Shown: positions 57,479-64,000 of the stretch, in pieces | Layout: the number at the start of each line of letters is the position of its first letter | Position numbering within the stretch: the first letter of the stretch is position 1 | Origin: Ensifer sp. WSM1721 | Lineage (GTDB): Bacteria; Pseudomonadota; Alphaproteobacteria; Rhizobiales; Rhizobiaceae | DNA: 64,000 nucleotides | Reading direction: 5' to 3' | Assembly (NCBI RefSeq): GCF_000513895.2 | Contig: NZ_CP165782.1 | Location: 2,557,501 to 2,621,500 of the forward strand | The notes under the pieces: model-generated | Seen by the model: the letters and a program-made list of their open reading frames with translations, nothing else | What the model was told of the DNA's origin: nothing | The model's database searches: none | Made by a program: the position numbers and the translations under genes

Positions 57479-58243
57479 CTATGGCGCTTTTGCCGCTCGA
57501 CTGCGCGTGCTGGGCACACCCTGCGGCGCCAGGACCGGAACGAAGACGCGGCGCGAAGCGCGCGCGGCCACCGGCAAGCCCTGATAAAGCCGCTTCTGCG
57601 CCTCGACGATGATGACGCCGGAAAAGACCGGCCAGAGCGATCGACCGAAGCGCTCGATGCCGTGACGGAGGCGGAGAACCAGCTTGCGCTTCGACGGCGG
57701 GAAGAACAGCGCCTCGGCCGTCGCGCCGGGCGTGAAGTTGGTCTCTCGCAACAGCGCCGTCAATTGTCCGCGCGAATAGGGCCGACCCGAGCCGAAGGGG
57801 GTGTGCTCCATTCGCGCCCAGACGCCGCGGCGGTTCGGCACGACGATCACGAGGCGGCCGCCTGGCGCAAGCACCCGCCAGATCTCCTTCATCGTCTCGC
57901 GCGGGCTCTCGGCGAATTCCAGCGAATGAACCATCAGCACGCGGTCGATCGAGGCATCCGGCAGCGGCAATTCCTCGTCGAAGACGAGCGCGGTCGAAGA
58001 GAGCTCGGCAGCCGGCCAGTTTACCGCGCCCTGGCCCGCCGGCATGAAGGCGAAAGTCCGTTCCGTGTCGGCGCGGAAGCGCTCGAGATACGGCACCGCA
58101 TAGCCGAGCCCGACGAGCCGCTCCTCCGGCAGGCGCGCCCAGACCGAAGCGAGTGCCATGCTGACGGATTGCTCCGCCATGTGGCCGAGTTCGGAATGGT
58201 AGAATTGGCGGAGATCGACGATATCGGTGTGCATGGGCGACAT
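57479..58243 (-). CDS. Class I SAM-dependent methyltransferase
   Basis: 254 aa from the ATG at 58243 (AAGG six bases upstream); ATG 58234 is the alternative. Methyltransferase_11-type motifs: RVLMVHSLEFAESPRETMKE, EIWRVLAPGGRLVIVVPNRRG (post-I and II), while motif I (GLGYAVPYLE) is weak. The C-terminus is rich in basic residues. Substrate unknown. It lies upstream of hisC-tyrC on the same strand and diverges from gloB with 116 bp between starts; sharing a gap with gloB is a common rhizobial order. Confidence 0.82.
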   Translation of the reverse strand: MSPMHTDIVDLRQFYHSELGHMAEQSVSMALASVWARLPEERLVGLGYAVPYLERFRADTERTFAFMPAGQGAVNWPAAELSSTALVFDEELPLPDASIDRVLMVHSLEFAESPRETMKEIWRVLAPGGRLVIVVPNRRGVWARMEHTPFGSGRPYSRGQLTALLRETNFTPGATAEALFFPPSKRKLVLRLRHGIERFGRSLWPVFSGVIIVEAQKRLYQGLPVAARASRRVFVPVLAPQGVPSTRSRAAKAP

Positions 58244-58359
58244 GTTAGCCTTGAGACAGTAGACTTCAAGACGAGCCTCGCTACATTCGGCTGTAGCGGG
58301 AAACCGTGCGGGCGGCTTTCCGCGATCCCGATACCCATTCCCGATCGGAGGACCAAGCG

Positions 58360-59130
58360 ATGGCGGCGCTCGAACTCGACCTCTTCCTTTGCCGCACCGA
58401 CAATTTCGGTGTGCTTCTCCATGACCGACTGAGCGGCGCCACGGCATCGATCGACGCGCCGGAGGAGCAGCCGATCCTCGACGCGCTAGAACGCCGCGGC
58501 TGGCAACTGACGCATATCCTGACGACGCATCATCATGGCGACCACGTGGCCGCGAATGTAAGCCTCAAGGAACGCTTCGGCGTGACGATCATTGGCCCGA
58601 AGAACGAGGCGTCGAAAATTCCCGGCATCGACAGGACCGTGGGCCACGGCGACCGCTTCGACTTCGCCGGCCATCCGGTCGAGATCATTGAAACCCCAGG
58701 GCATACGGCCGGCCACATCTGCTACCATTTCCCTCAAGACAAGCTGCTCTTTGCCGCCGACACGCTTTTTGCGCTCGGATGCGGCCGGCTCTTCGAAGGT
58801 ACGGCCGAGACGATGTGGCAGTCGCTGAACCGTCTGATGGCGCTTCCCGACGACACCGCCGTCTATTTCGGCCACGAATACACGCTCTCCAATGCCCATT
58901 TCGCCGTCACCATCGACCCGGAGAACACGGCTCTCAAGGAACGCGCCGCTGAAATCGAGGAGACCCGGTTGGACGGCGGATTCACCGCGCCGACGACGAT
59001 CGGACTTGAAAAGCGGACGAACCCTTTCCTGCGCGCCAGCGACCCGAGGGTTCGCGCGAATCTCGGCATGGAGAAGGCGAGCGACGCAGCCGTTTTCGCC
59101 GAAATCCGCAAGCGCAAGGACAATTTCTAG
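58360..59130 (+). CDS. gloB: Hydroxyacylglutathione hydrolase (glyoxalase II)
   Basis: 256 aa from the ATG at 58360 with GGAGGA upstream. The metallo-beta-lactamase motif is THHHGDH (near 56-62) with further ligands in [11 protein letters not shown] and [11 protein letters not shown]. The C-terminal GloB-specific helical part ([16 protein letters not shown]) is present. It hydrolyses S-lactoylglutathione to D-lactate, detoxifying methylglyoxal. The next gene starts directly after the stop codon. Confidence 0.94.
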   Translation: MAALELDLFLCRTDNFGVLLHDRLSGATASIDAPEEQPILDALERRGWQLTHILTTHHHGDHVAANVSLKERFGVTIIGPKNEASKIPGIDRTVGHGDRFDFAGHPVEIIETPGHTAGHICYHFPQDKLLFAADTLFALGCGRLFEGTAETMWQSLNRLMALPDDTAVYFGHEYTLSNAHFAVTIDPENTALKERAAEIEETRLDGGFTAPTTIGLEKRTNPFLRASDPRVRANLGMEKASDAAVFAEIRKRKDNF

Positions 59131-59574
59131 ATGACTGCATCGCAAGAGATGACGGCCGCGGAGATCATCGCGACGCTCGGGCTCGTCCGGCATCCGGAAG
59201 GCGGCTGGTACGGCGAGACATTCCGCGACCCGGCCGGCGCCCCGCGCGGGCATTCCACCGCGATCTACTATCTCCTCGAAAGAGGCGATCGCTCGCACTG
59301 GCACCGCGTCCGAGACGCCGTCGAGATTTGGCACTATTACGCCGGCTCGCCGCTCGAGCTCAGCATTGCCGAGTCCGGCAGGCCGGCTTCACAGGTCCGG
59401 CTCGGCCCGGACCTTCCCAGCGGAGAGCGGCCGCAACACGTCGTTCCCGCCGATTGGTGGCAGTCCGCCACGTCGCTCGGAGACTGGACGCTCGTCGGCT
59501 GCACCGTCGCACCCGGTTTCGACTTCTCCGCCTTCGAGATGGCGCCGCCCGATTGGCGGCCACCTGAGGGGTGA
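59131..59574 (+). CDS. DUF985 cupin protein
   Basis: 147 aa, its ATG immediately follows the gloB TAG. Family pattern: LGLVRHPEGGWYGETFRDP, then STAIYYLLERGDRSHWHRV with WHRV/EIWHYYAG providing cupin-type His ligands, and APGFDFSAFEMA at the end. DUF985 proteins are cupins with unknown ligand; some resemble the sugar-epimerase/YML079w-like cupins. Zero spacing implies coupling with gloB. The ribosome binding site would have to lie in the gloB end. Confidence 0.88.
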   Translation: MTASQEMTAAEIIATLGLVRHPEGGWYGETFRDPAGAPRGHSTAIYYLLERGDRSHWHRVRDAVEIWHYYAGSPLELSIAESGRPASQVRLGPDLPSGERPQHVVPADWWQSATSLGDWTLVGCTVAPGFDFSAFEMAPPDWRPPEG

Positions 59575-59576
59575 TC

Positions 59577-60467
59577 CTACTCCGCCGGCTGCGCCGCGGC
59601 CTTGCCCTTGCGGAAAATCATGTCCTTCGCCGCGAGCACGGCGCCGCCGGTCACGAGCAGGCAGGCGGCCGCGATCCGCCAGGACGGCTCGGCGAAGCCG
59701 AACAGGATCAGGATCAAGGTCGAGAGCACCGGTGCGGCGTAGCTCGCCACACCCAGGAACTGGATATCGCCGTTTTTCACGCCGAAATCCCAGGCATAGA
59801 AGGCCGCGCCGACCGGCAGAAGGCCAAGTCCCGCCACCGCGAGCCACTCGAAGGCCGTCTGCGGCCAGACGGTCGTTTCAAGGCCGAGATGGCAGAAGAA
59901 GGACAGAATGGAGGTCGCCAGGCAGAAACCAGTGACGACGTCGGTCGATACCGTGCCGAAGCGCCGTGTGATCAGTGAATAGCCGGACCAGGTGAAGGCG
60001 CAGAGGAAGGCTGCGCCATAGCCAAGCGTGTAGGCGCCGTCGAAGGCGATGCCGTTTCGCGCGACGATCAGGATCGTGCCGCAAAGACCGGCGAGTGCAC
60101 CGGCGATATGATACCAGCGCAGTCTCTCGCTGGGCAGCAACGCCGAGCCGACGACGATCAGCAGCGGCCAGAGATAAGCGATCAACCCGGCCTCCACGGC
60201 CGGCGCGTTGCGAAGCGCCGTGAAATAGAGAAAGTGATAGCCGAAAAGGCCGGCAACGCCGGTGACCCAGACCTTTACCGGCTGTTTCAGAAGCGCCAAG
60301 CGCTCTGGCTTCGACGCCAGCACGACGATCCCGGGCAAGCTGCCGACGAGGAAGCAGATGGCCGAAAGCTGAAACGGCGGCATCTTGCCGGACGCAGCGG
60401 TAAAGAGCGCCAGCAGCGACCACATCAGGATTGCGGAGAAACCGATCAGCGTTGCCTTGACCTTCAT
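59577..60467 (-). CDS. DMT-family exporter (EamA, YddG-like)
   Basis: 296 aa from the ATG at 60467. Ten membrane helices and two EamA repeats (about 5-140 and 150-290). The block LFGYHFLYFTALRNAPAVEAG and FYAWDFGVKNGDIQFLGVASYAAPVL resemble YddG-type aromatic amino-acid exporters. The helices alternate as expected. The last residues are Lys/Ala-rich. Substrate unproven. Convergent with the DUF985 gene (3 bp). Confidence 0.85.
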   Translation of the reverse strand: MKVKATLIGFSAILMWSLLALFTAASGKMPPFQLSAICFLVGSLPGIVVLASKPERLALLKQPVKVWVTGVAGLFGYHFLYFTALRNAPAVEAGLIAYLWPLLIVVGSALLPSERLRWYHIAGALAGLCGTILIVARNGIAFDGAYTLGYGAAFLCAFTWSGYSLITRRFGTVSTDVVTGFCLATSILSFFCHLGLETTVWPQTAFEWLAVAGLGLLPVGAAFYAWDFGVKNGDIQFLGVASYAAPVLSTLILILFGFAEPSWRIAAACLLVTGGAVLAAKDMIFRKGKAAAQPAE

Positions 60468-60681
60468 TCCTGCCCCTCGTGCGGCCCGAGCGCGCCGGAC
60501 CCCGCATGTCCATCGTATTGCCGAAGCCAATCGCGAAAACAGCCTCCGCGGACTCCACCGGCACTCACTCGACTGTCACTGATCTATCGCGCTTGCGCGA
60601 TTCCGGAAAGAGGTGACTTGGGCGGACCTCCAAGCGTCACGTCCATTCAAACACGAAAACAGAACTATATGGGGCGGCGCC

Positions 60682-61458
60682 TCAACCGCCGAATCGCGTC
60701 GCGGAAACCGTGACCGGTCCAATCTTCGTGGGTATGCGGGCATAGACCGGAGCATAGACGTCGACGCCGTTCGCTTTCGCGTACCAGATCTCCATCGTTT
60801 CCAGGCGGCGTAAATATTCGACATCCTCCCGCCCCTTCCTATATCCCGCCTTCGGTACGAAGCGGATGCCGCAGACGATCACTTCCCCCGCGAACCCTTT
60901 GGTCCTGAAGTTCCTCGTCCCCTTGGGTGACAGCTTGATGTCGAGCCGCGATTCGCCGTCGAAGATCGGCAACGTGTTCGGGCAAACGCGACTGCTGGCC
61001 GGAATGATCAGGCCCGAAAGCGGATCAAGCACATTGCGCATGTCTCGGCCCGTCACCGGCACCCAGTTCTTCGGCAGGGGGTTGCGTTTTGGCACCATGC
61101 TCGCATGGACGACGTTGCCGTTGCGGAAGCTCACATTGATCGCGCGCTCCTTTCGGCCGCTGCGATAGGACATCGAATATTCGGAGGCGCGAAGACGGTC
61201 GCGACCAATCACCCCCGAGACACGCGTCTGTCCCCTGGTGCGGCTGATGATGTCAACGAGCCCGGCCGAATTCAGCGTTCCCGAAATCGTGTAGCGATTC
61301 TTTTCGACCTCGGTGTGGAACGACGCCCGCGCCACCGGCAGCCCCGCAAGCGCGATGCTGTAATCCGTCTGATGTTTGACATCCGCAGCAAACGACGTTG
61401 TGGAAAACATCACGGCGGCCAAAAGTGCCGGCGCGCGAAAACCCATGCGCAACTTCAT
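60682..61458 (-). CDS. DUF3108 domain-containing exported protein
   Basis: 258 aa with a signal peptide (MKLRMGFRAPALLAAVMFSTTSFA). The mature part, beta-rich, has SIALAGLPVARASFHTEV, SGTLNSAGLVD, YSMSYRSGRKERAINVSF and VYARIPTKIGPVTVSATRF, the DUF3108 pattern. Single cysteines near the middle. Periplasmic, unknown function; DUF3108 proteins are distant relatives of outer-membrane/lipid-related beta proteins. Divergent from rpmB, in a 343-bp gap. Confidence 0.85.
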   Translation of the reverse strand: MKLRMGFRAPALLAAVMFSTTSFAADVKHQTDYSIALAGLPVARASFHTEVEKNRYTISGTLNSAGLVDIISRTRGQTRVSGVIGRDRLRASEYSMSYRSGRKERAINVSFRNGNVVHASMVPKRNPLPKNWVPVTGRDMRNVLDPLSGLIIPASSRVCPNTLPIFDGESRLDIKLSPKGTRNFRTKGFAGEVIVCGIRFVPKAGYRKGREDVEYLRRLETMEIWYAKANGVDVYAPVYARIPTKIGPVTVSATRFGG

Positions 61459-61678
61459 GCCCAGTGCCCCATCATTCCTTGCTATCGCAATCCCTTGAAA
61501 TGCAGGCGGTTTGCGGCTTTTCTAGGCCAATTGCCGAAAATCCCGCCCTTGATCGTAGCAGGAAGAACTAGCGCATCCTCGATCGGCTTGGAACGGGCCT
61601 TGTGCCCCAAAGAGCAGATGTTATTTTAGGACTAGTTCGCGGAAAAGCGCTGGTTTTTCGGGAATGCGCAGGTTTGGC

Positions 61679-61707
61679 TTGACTGGCGCCCCGTCACTGA
61701 CTATAGA
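61679..61707 (+). promoter_or_regulatory. Sigma-70 promoter of rpmB
   Basis: TTGACT (61679-61684), 17 bases, TATAGA (61702-61707). This would start the rpmB transcript about 88 bp before the ATG, leaving a structured leader with a GGGC/GCCC stem around 61745-61760. The rest of the 343-bp gap between the DUF3108 and rpmB starts shows no coding or repeat signal. Confidence 0.6.
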
Positions 61708-61801
61708 ACCGCGACTTTTCCAATAATGGCCAACAGGAACGCGGCCTGGGCTCTGGGCCCGCTACCGCATTGTCCGGCGGCGATAAGAGAATAGGTGTAC
61801 C

Positions 61802-62092
61802 ATGTCCCGTAGTTGCGAATTGACCGGCAAGGGCGTCCAGTCGGGCCACAATGTCAGCCACGCCAACAACAAGACCAAGCGCAAGTTCCTGCCGAACCTG
61901 TGCAACGTCACGCTGATCTCCGATGCTCTCGGCCAGCGCTTCCGCCTGCGCGTTTCCGCTGCTGCTCTGCGCTCGGTCGAGCACCGTGGCGGCCTCGACG
62001 CCTTCCTGCTGAAGGCCGACGAGAACGAACTCAGCATGCGCGCGCGCCTGCTGCGTCGTCAGATCGTCAAGAAGGTCGCTGAAGCTGCCTGA
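61802..62092 (+). CDS. rpmB: 50S ribosomal protein L28
   Basis: 96 aa, typical for alphaproteobacterial L28. [20 protein letters not shown], then [20 protein letters not shown] and the [22 protein letters not shown] block. AGAATAGG precedes the ATG. A strong terminator follows. Confidence 0.97.
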   Translation: MSRSCELTGKGVQSGHNVSHANNKTKRKFLPNLCNVTLISDALGQRFRLRVSAAALRSVEHRGGLDAFLLKADENELSMRARLLRRQIVKKVAEAA

Positions 62093-62123
62093 TTGGCGCT
62101 AGCGCTTCTGACAAAGCTTGAGA

Positions 62124-62155
62124 AGGCTTGCGGGTTCGCCTGGCAAGCCTTTTTC
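62124..62155 (+). terminator. Terminator of rpmB
   Basis: AGGCTTGC (62124-62131) pairs with GCAAGCCT (62143-62150) around an 11-base loop, followed by TTTTT. Confidence 0.8.
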
Positions 62156-62235
62156 TCGTGTCGTCATATCACGGCCGGGGCTTGCGCCATCCGGCTAAGG
62201 TTTCCCTCGCTGGTGGCATCACCCAGGATAAAAAA

Positions 62236-62892
62236 ATGCTGAGCAACCGCACGTTCTTCATCTATGTCGCGCTGATGACCCTAGTGGTCGTCGCTTCGAA
62301 CTTCCTCGTCCAGTATCCACTGCCGGGTTCGATCGCCGGCATGCAACTCGGCGATCTTTTGACCTGGGGCGCTTTCAGCTATCCTTTCGCCTTCCTGGTC
62401 ACCGATCTCACCAACCGTCAGTTCGGCCCGCAGATCGCGCGTCGCGTCGTCGTTGCCGGCTTCGCGGTCGCCGTCGTGCTTTCCTTCCTCGCCGCAACGC
62501 CGCGCATCGCGATCGCTTCCGGTTCGGCCTTCCTGCTCGGGCAGCTTCTCGACATCTCTGTCTTCAACAGGCTCAGGCGCCAAACGTGGTGGCGCGCCCC
62601 GCTCGCCGGCTCGCTCATCGGTTCCGGCCTCGATACGGCGATGTTCTTCTCCTTCGCCTTCGCGCCGTTTTTCGTGTTTCTTGGCCCGAACGACAGCTTC
62701 GCGCTGGAGGCGGCCCCGCTGCTCGGTCTGCTGACCGTCGATGCACCGCGCTGGATCTCCTGGGCGCTCGGCGATCTCGCGGTCAAGATCCTTTGCGGCA
62801 TCGTCCTGCTGTTGCCCTATGGCGCGCTGATGAGTGTCATCAAACCGATGCCGGCCACGGCGAAGGCGACAACAGCGAAGGCGACTGCCTGA
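62236..62892 (+). CDS. yhhQ: Queuosine precursor transporter (YhhQ, VUT family)
   Basis: 218 aa from the ATG at 62236. Six membrane helices; VUT-family blocks FFIYVALMTLVVVASNFLVQ, SYPFAFLVTDLTNRQFGPQ (TDLxN), ASGSAFLLGQLLDISVFNRLR and SLIGSGLDTAMFFSFAF match YhhQ. It imports queuosine precursors such as preQ0/preQ1 or queuine for tRNA modification. gluQ in this window modifies Q-containing tRNA-Asp. The C-terminus ends in a KAT-rich tail. It follows rpmB, separated by a terminator. Confidence 0.9.
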   Translation: MLSNRTFFIYVALMTLVVVASNFLVQYPLPGSIAGMQLGDLLTWGAFSYPFAFLVTDLTNRQFGPQIARRVVVAGFAVAVVLSFLAATPRIAIASGSAFLLGQLLDISVFNRLRRQTWWRAPLAGSLIGSGLDTAMFFSFAFAPFFVFLGPNDSFALEAAPLLGLLTVDAPRWISWALGDLAVKILCGIVLLLPYGALMSVIKPMPATAKATTAKATA

Positions 62893-62919
62893 AGCCTACG
62901 GGGCCGATCGGCCCCGTTT

Positions 62920-63912
62920 TCATTTGGCGAGCCGGAATTCGAGCATCAGGTTGCGCTCGAGGATCGAATGGTTATCGTCGGAAAGGACGATCACCCGGAT
63001 TTCGCCGTCCGGGCGCGCTATAACATCGAGAGCTTCCATGTTGTCGATCTGAAAACTCATGTCGGCGTCGAGTATCACCGCGCCGTCGGCCACCGCGCCC
63101 GGGCGGATATCGGCCGCAGCGATCCGGCGGATGCGCATGCCGAGGCCGGAGGCGAGATTGAAGCGGCGCTCAAGGAGAAGCAGGTCGCCACTGGGCAGGA
63201 AGGCGCCGTCGGTCACCGAATAGGGATCCTCGCGGACGACCGTAAAGACGCCTCTCATCGGACCCTCCAGGATGCCTGCCAGAAGATTGTCCGCCTCGTC
63301 GACACTGCGCTCCGAGACGATGACCGCGGCGCCCGAGAGTGGACCGTTCTTCGGCGCGATCGCAATCGTCTCCAGGCCGCCATTGCCGCGCAGCTCCCGC
63401 GCGGGAAACGGCGGCGCCAACTGCCCAACGGGTTTTGCGTGGGCGAAACCGGGATCTGGATAGACTTCGATGCGAGGCAGCTGCTCGAAGCTGACGATCG
63501 CCTCGCCGTCGCGCAATGCCAGCCCCTCGGAATCCACCCTCCATTTTTCGAGCTGCGCCTTGCCGTTGCCATCGGTCATCGATGTGACCGTCAGATTGGC
63601 GAGGCCCTCTAGTTTGCCTGCATCGTCGCGGGTGACGACGCCCTCGACCCAATGACCGGTATCCATGACGGCGACGAAGGAATCACCATCCGCACGGAAC
63701 CTGATCGCCGACAGTGCGCCGAACAGCGGATTGGCCGAGGTCATTTCGATGCCGCCGATGAATTCGAGCGAGCCGAACATCGTCTCGTCGGAACCGACCT
63801 TGAACTGCGATATCTGCCGGCTCATGACTGGAATAATCTCGCTCACCGGCTCCGCACGGGCGACGGCAGCCGAAACCAACAGAGAGAGGACGACGAGATT
63901 TCGGCGGAGCAT
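62920..63912 (-). CDS. Exported phytase-like esterase family protein
   Basis: 330 aa from the ATG at 63912; a GTG at 63945 with AAGG between them is possible. A signal peptide (MLRRNLVVLSLLVSAAVARA) is followed by the 'esterase-like activity of phytase' fold: GGIEMTSANPLFGALSAIRF, VAVMDTGHWVEG, GLALRDGEAIVSFEQLPRIEVY, SVTDGAFLPSGDLLLLERRF and DNMEALDVIARPDGEIRVIVLSDDN (in part). It is a periplasmic beta-propeller of unclear activity; true phytase function is unproven. Convergent with yhhQ. Nothing recognisable follows it to the window end. Confidence 0.85.
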   Translation of the reverse strand: MLRRNLVVLSLLVSAAVARAEPVSEIIPVMSRQISQFKVGSDETMFGSLEFIGGIEMTSANPLFGALSAIRFRADGDSFVAVMDTGHWVEGVVTRDDAGKLEGLANLTVTSMTDGNGKAQLEKWRVDSEGLALRDGEAIVSFEQLPRIEVYPDPGFAHAKPVGQLAPPFPARELRGNGGLETIAIAPKNGPLSGAAVIVSERSVDEADNLLAGILEGPMRGVFTVVREDPYSVTDGAFLPSGDLLLLERRFNLASGLGMRIRRIAAADIRPGAVADGAVILDADMSFQIDNMEALDVIARPDGEIRVIVLSDDNHSILERNLMLEFRLAK

Positions 63913-64000
63913 TTGAGGAGGGACCTTCCCGGACAGGGCAAGCACGGTGCGATGAGAACGAGGGGCTTTCCGTAGATGGGCAATGCGGATAGCCGCAAAA

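Noticed and set aside
62156..62235. Possible preQ1 riboswitch before yhhQ
   Set aside because: The CTGG/CCAG hairpin and A-run resemble the class loosely, but the conserved UUC loop and the pseudoknot pairing of preQ1-I are not present.

Overview
The window looks like a chromosomal core segment of a fast-growing rhizobium, most likely Sinorhizobium/Ensifer. The evidence is the high GC content, the ubiG / ptsP / rgsM-type peptidase / CpdR-like gene set, several alphaproteobacterial families of unknown function (DUF4167, DUF1178, DUF2125, DUF4175/TIGR02302, DUF1236), and many copies of RIME-type palindromic intergenic elements. I see no rRNA operon, CRISPR array, prophage, transposase or plasmid origin. 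The only RNA gene I can support is one tRNA-Leu(CAA). Coding density is high and most genes are housekeeping.

Layout. 1-11.6 kb: the end of an M23 envelope peptidase, clpB behind a heat-shock-type promoter, a DUF4167 gene, then prmC-prfA, ptsP and lysC, all reading leftward. 11.8-17.9 kb: two methyltransferases, a DHFR-like reductase, ubiG, and a leftward comF-grxC-nitrilase-DUF1178 block. 18-22.5 kb: a short orphan Flp pilin gene with a small membrane-protein gene, then ppiC, argJ, GNAT and mutT reading leftward. 22.7-30 kb: secA, an orphan flippase/BioF2-acyltransferase pair and an acyl-CoA synthetase. 30.2-38 kb: a Gln-rich exported protein behind a GGAAC-N18-TT promoter, tRNA-Leu, dsbB, an HNH endonuclease, an AlkA-like glycosylase, gluQ, a YihY protein, an SDR, a HIG1 protein, a PduO-type adenosyltransferase and a rhomboid protease. 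38.1-47.5 kb: etfB-etfA, hbdA, tlpA divergent from argH, then lptM-lysA and a large TIGR02302 membrane protein. 47.6-55.3 kb: a CpdR-like receiver, hpt, a membrane protein of unknown function divergent from ftsEX, then ydcF, plsC, ChaC and DUF2125 genes. 55.3-64 kb: methyltransferase-hisC-tyrC, gloB-DUF985, a DMT exporter, a DUF3108 protein, rpmB, yhhQ and a phytase-like esterase.

Functional themes. Amino-acid synthesis is spread across the window: lysC and lysA (lysine), argJ and argH (arginine), hisC and tyrC (histidine/tyrosine). Envelope and division genes recur: the M23 peptidase, secA, ppiC, ftsEX, lptM, the flippase pair, plsC and the rhomboid protease. Redox and thiol functions include grxC, dsbB, tlpA, ChaC and gloB. 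Translation functions are prfA, prmC, gluQ, rpmB, yhhQ and the tRNA.

The most interesting material is mostly noncoding: a perfect TTAACC-N5-TTAACC CtrA-type box between ftsEX and a divergent membrane-protein gene; a LiuR-like palindrome and a 21-bp tandem repeat ahead of etfBA; RpoH-like and RpoE2-like promoters; and at least three families of short palindromic repeats, one of which lies in the ftsE leader. The most notable coding items are the orphan Flp pilin (57 aa), the flippase/BioF2 pair, a GluQ-RS lacking its zinc cysteines, and the Gln-rich DUF1236 protein. All assignments come from reading the sequence and recalled family knowledge; no searches were run.
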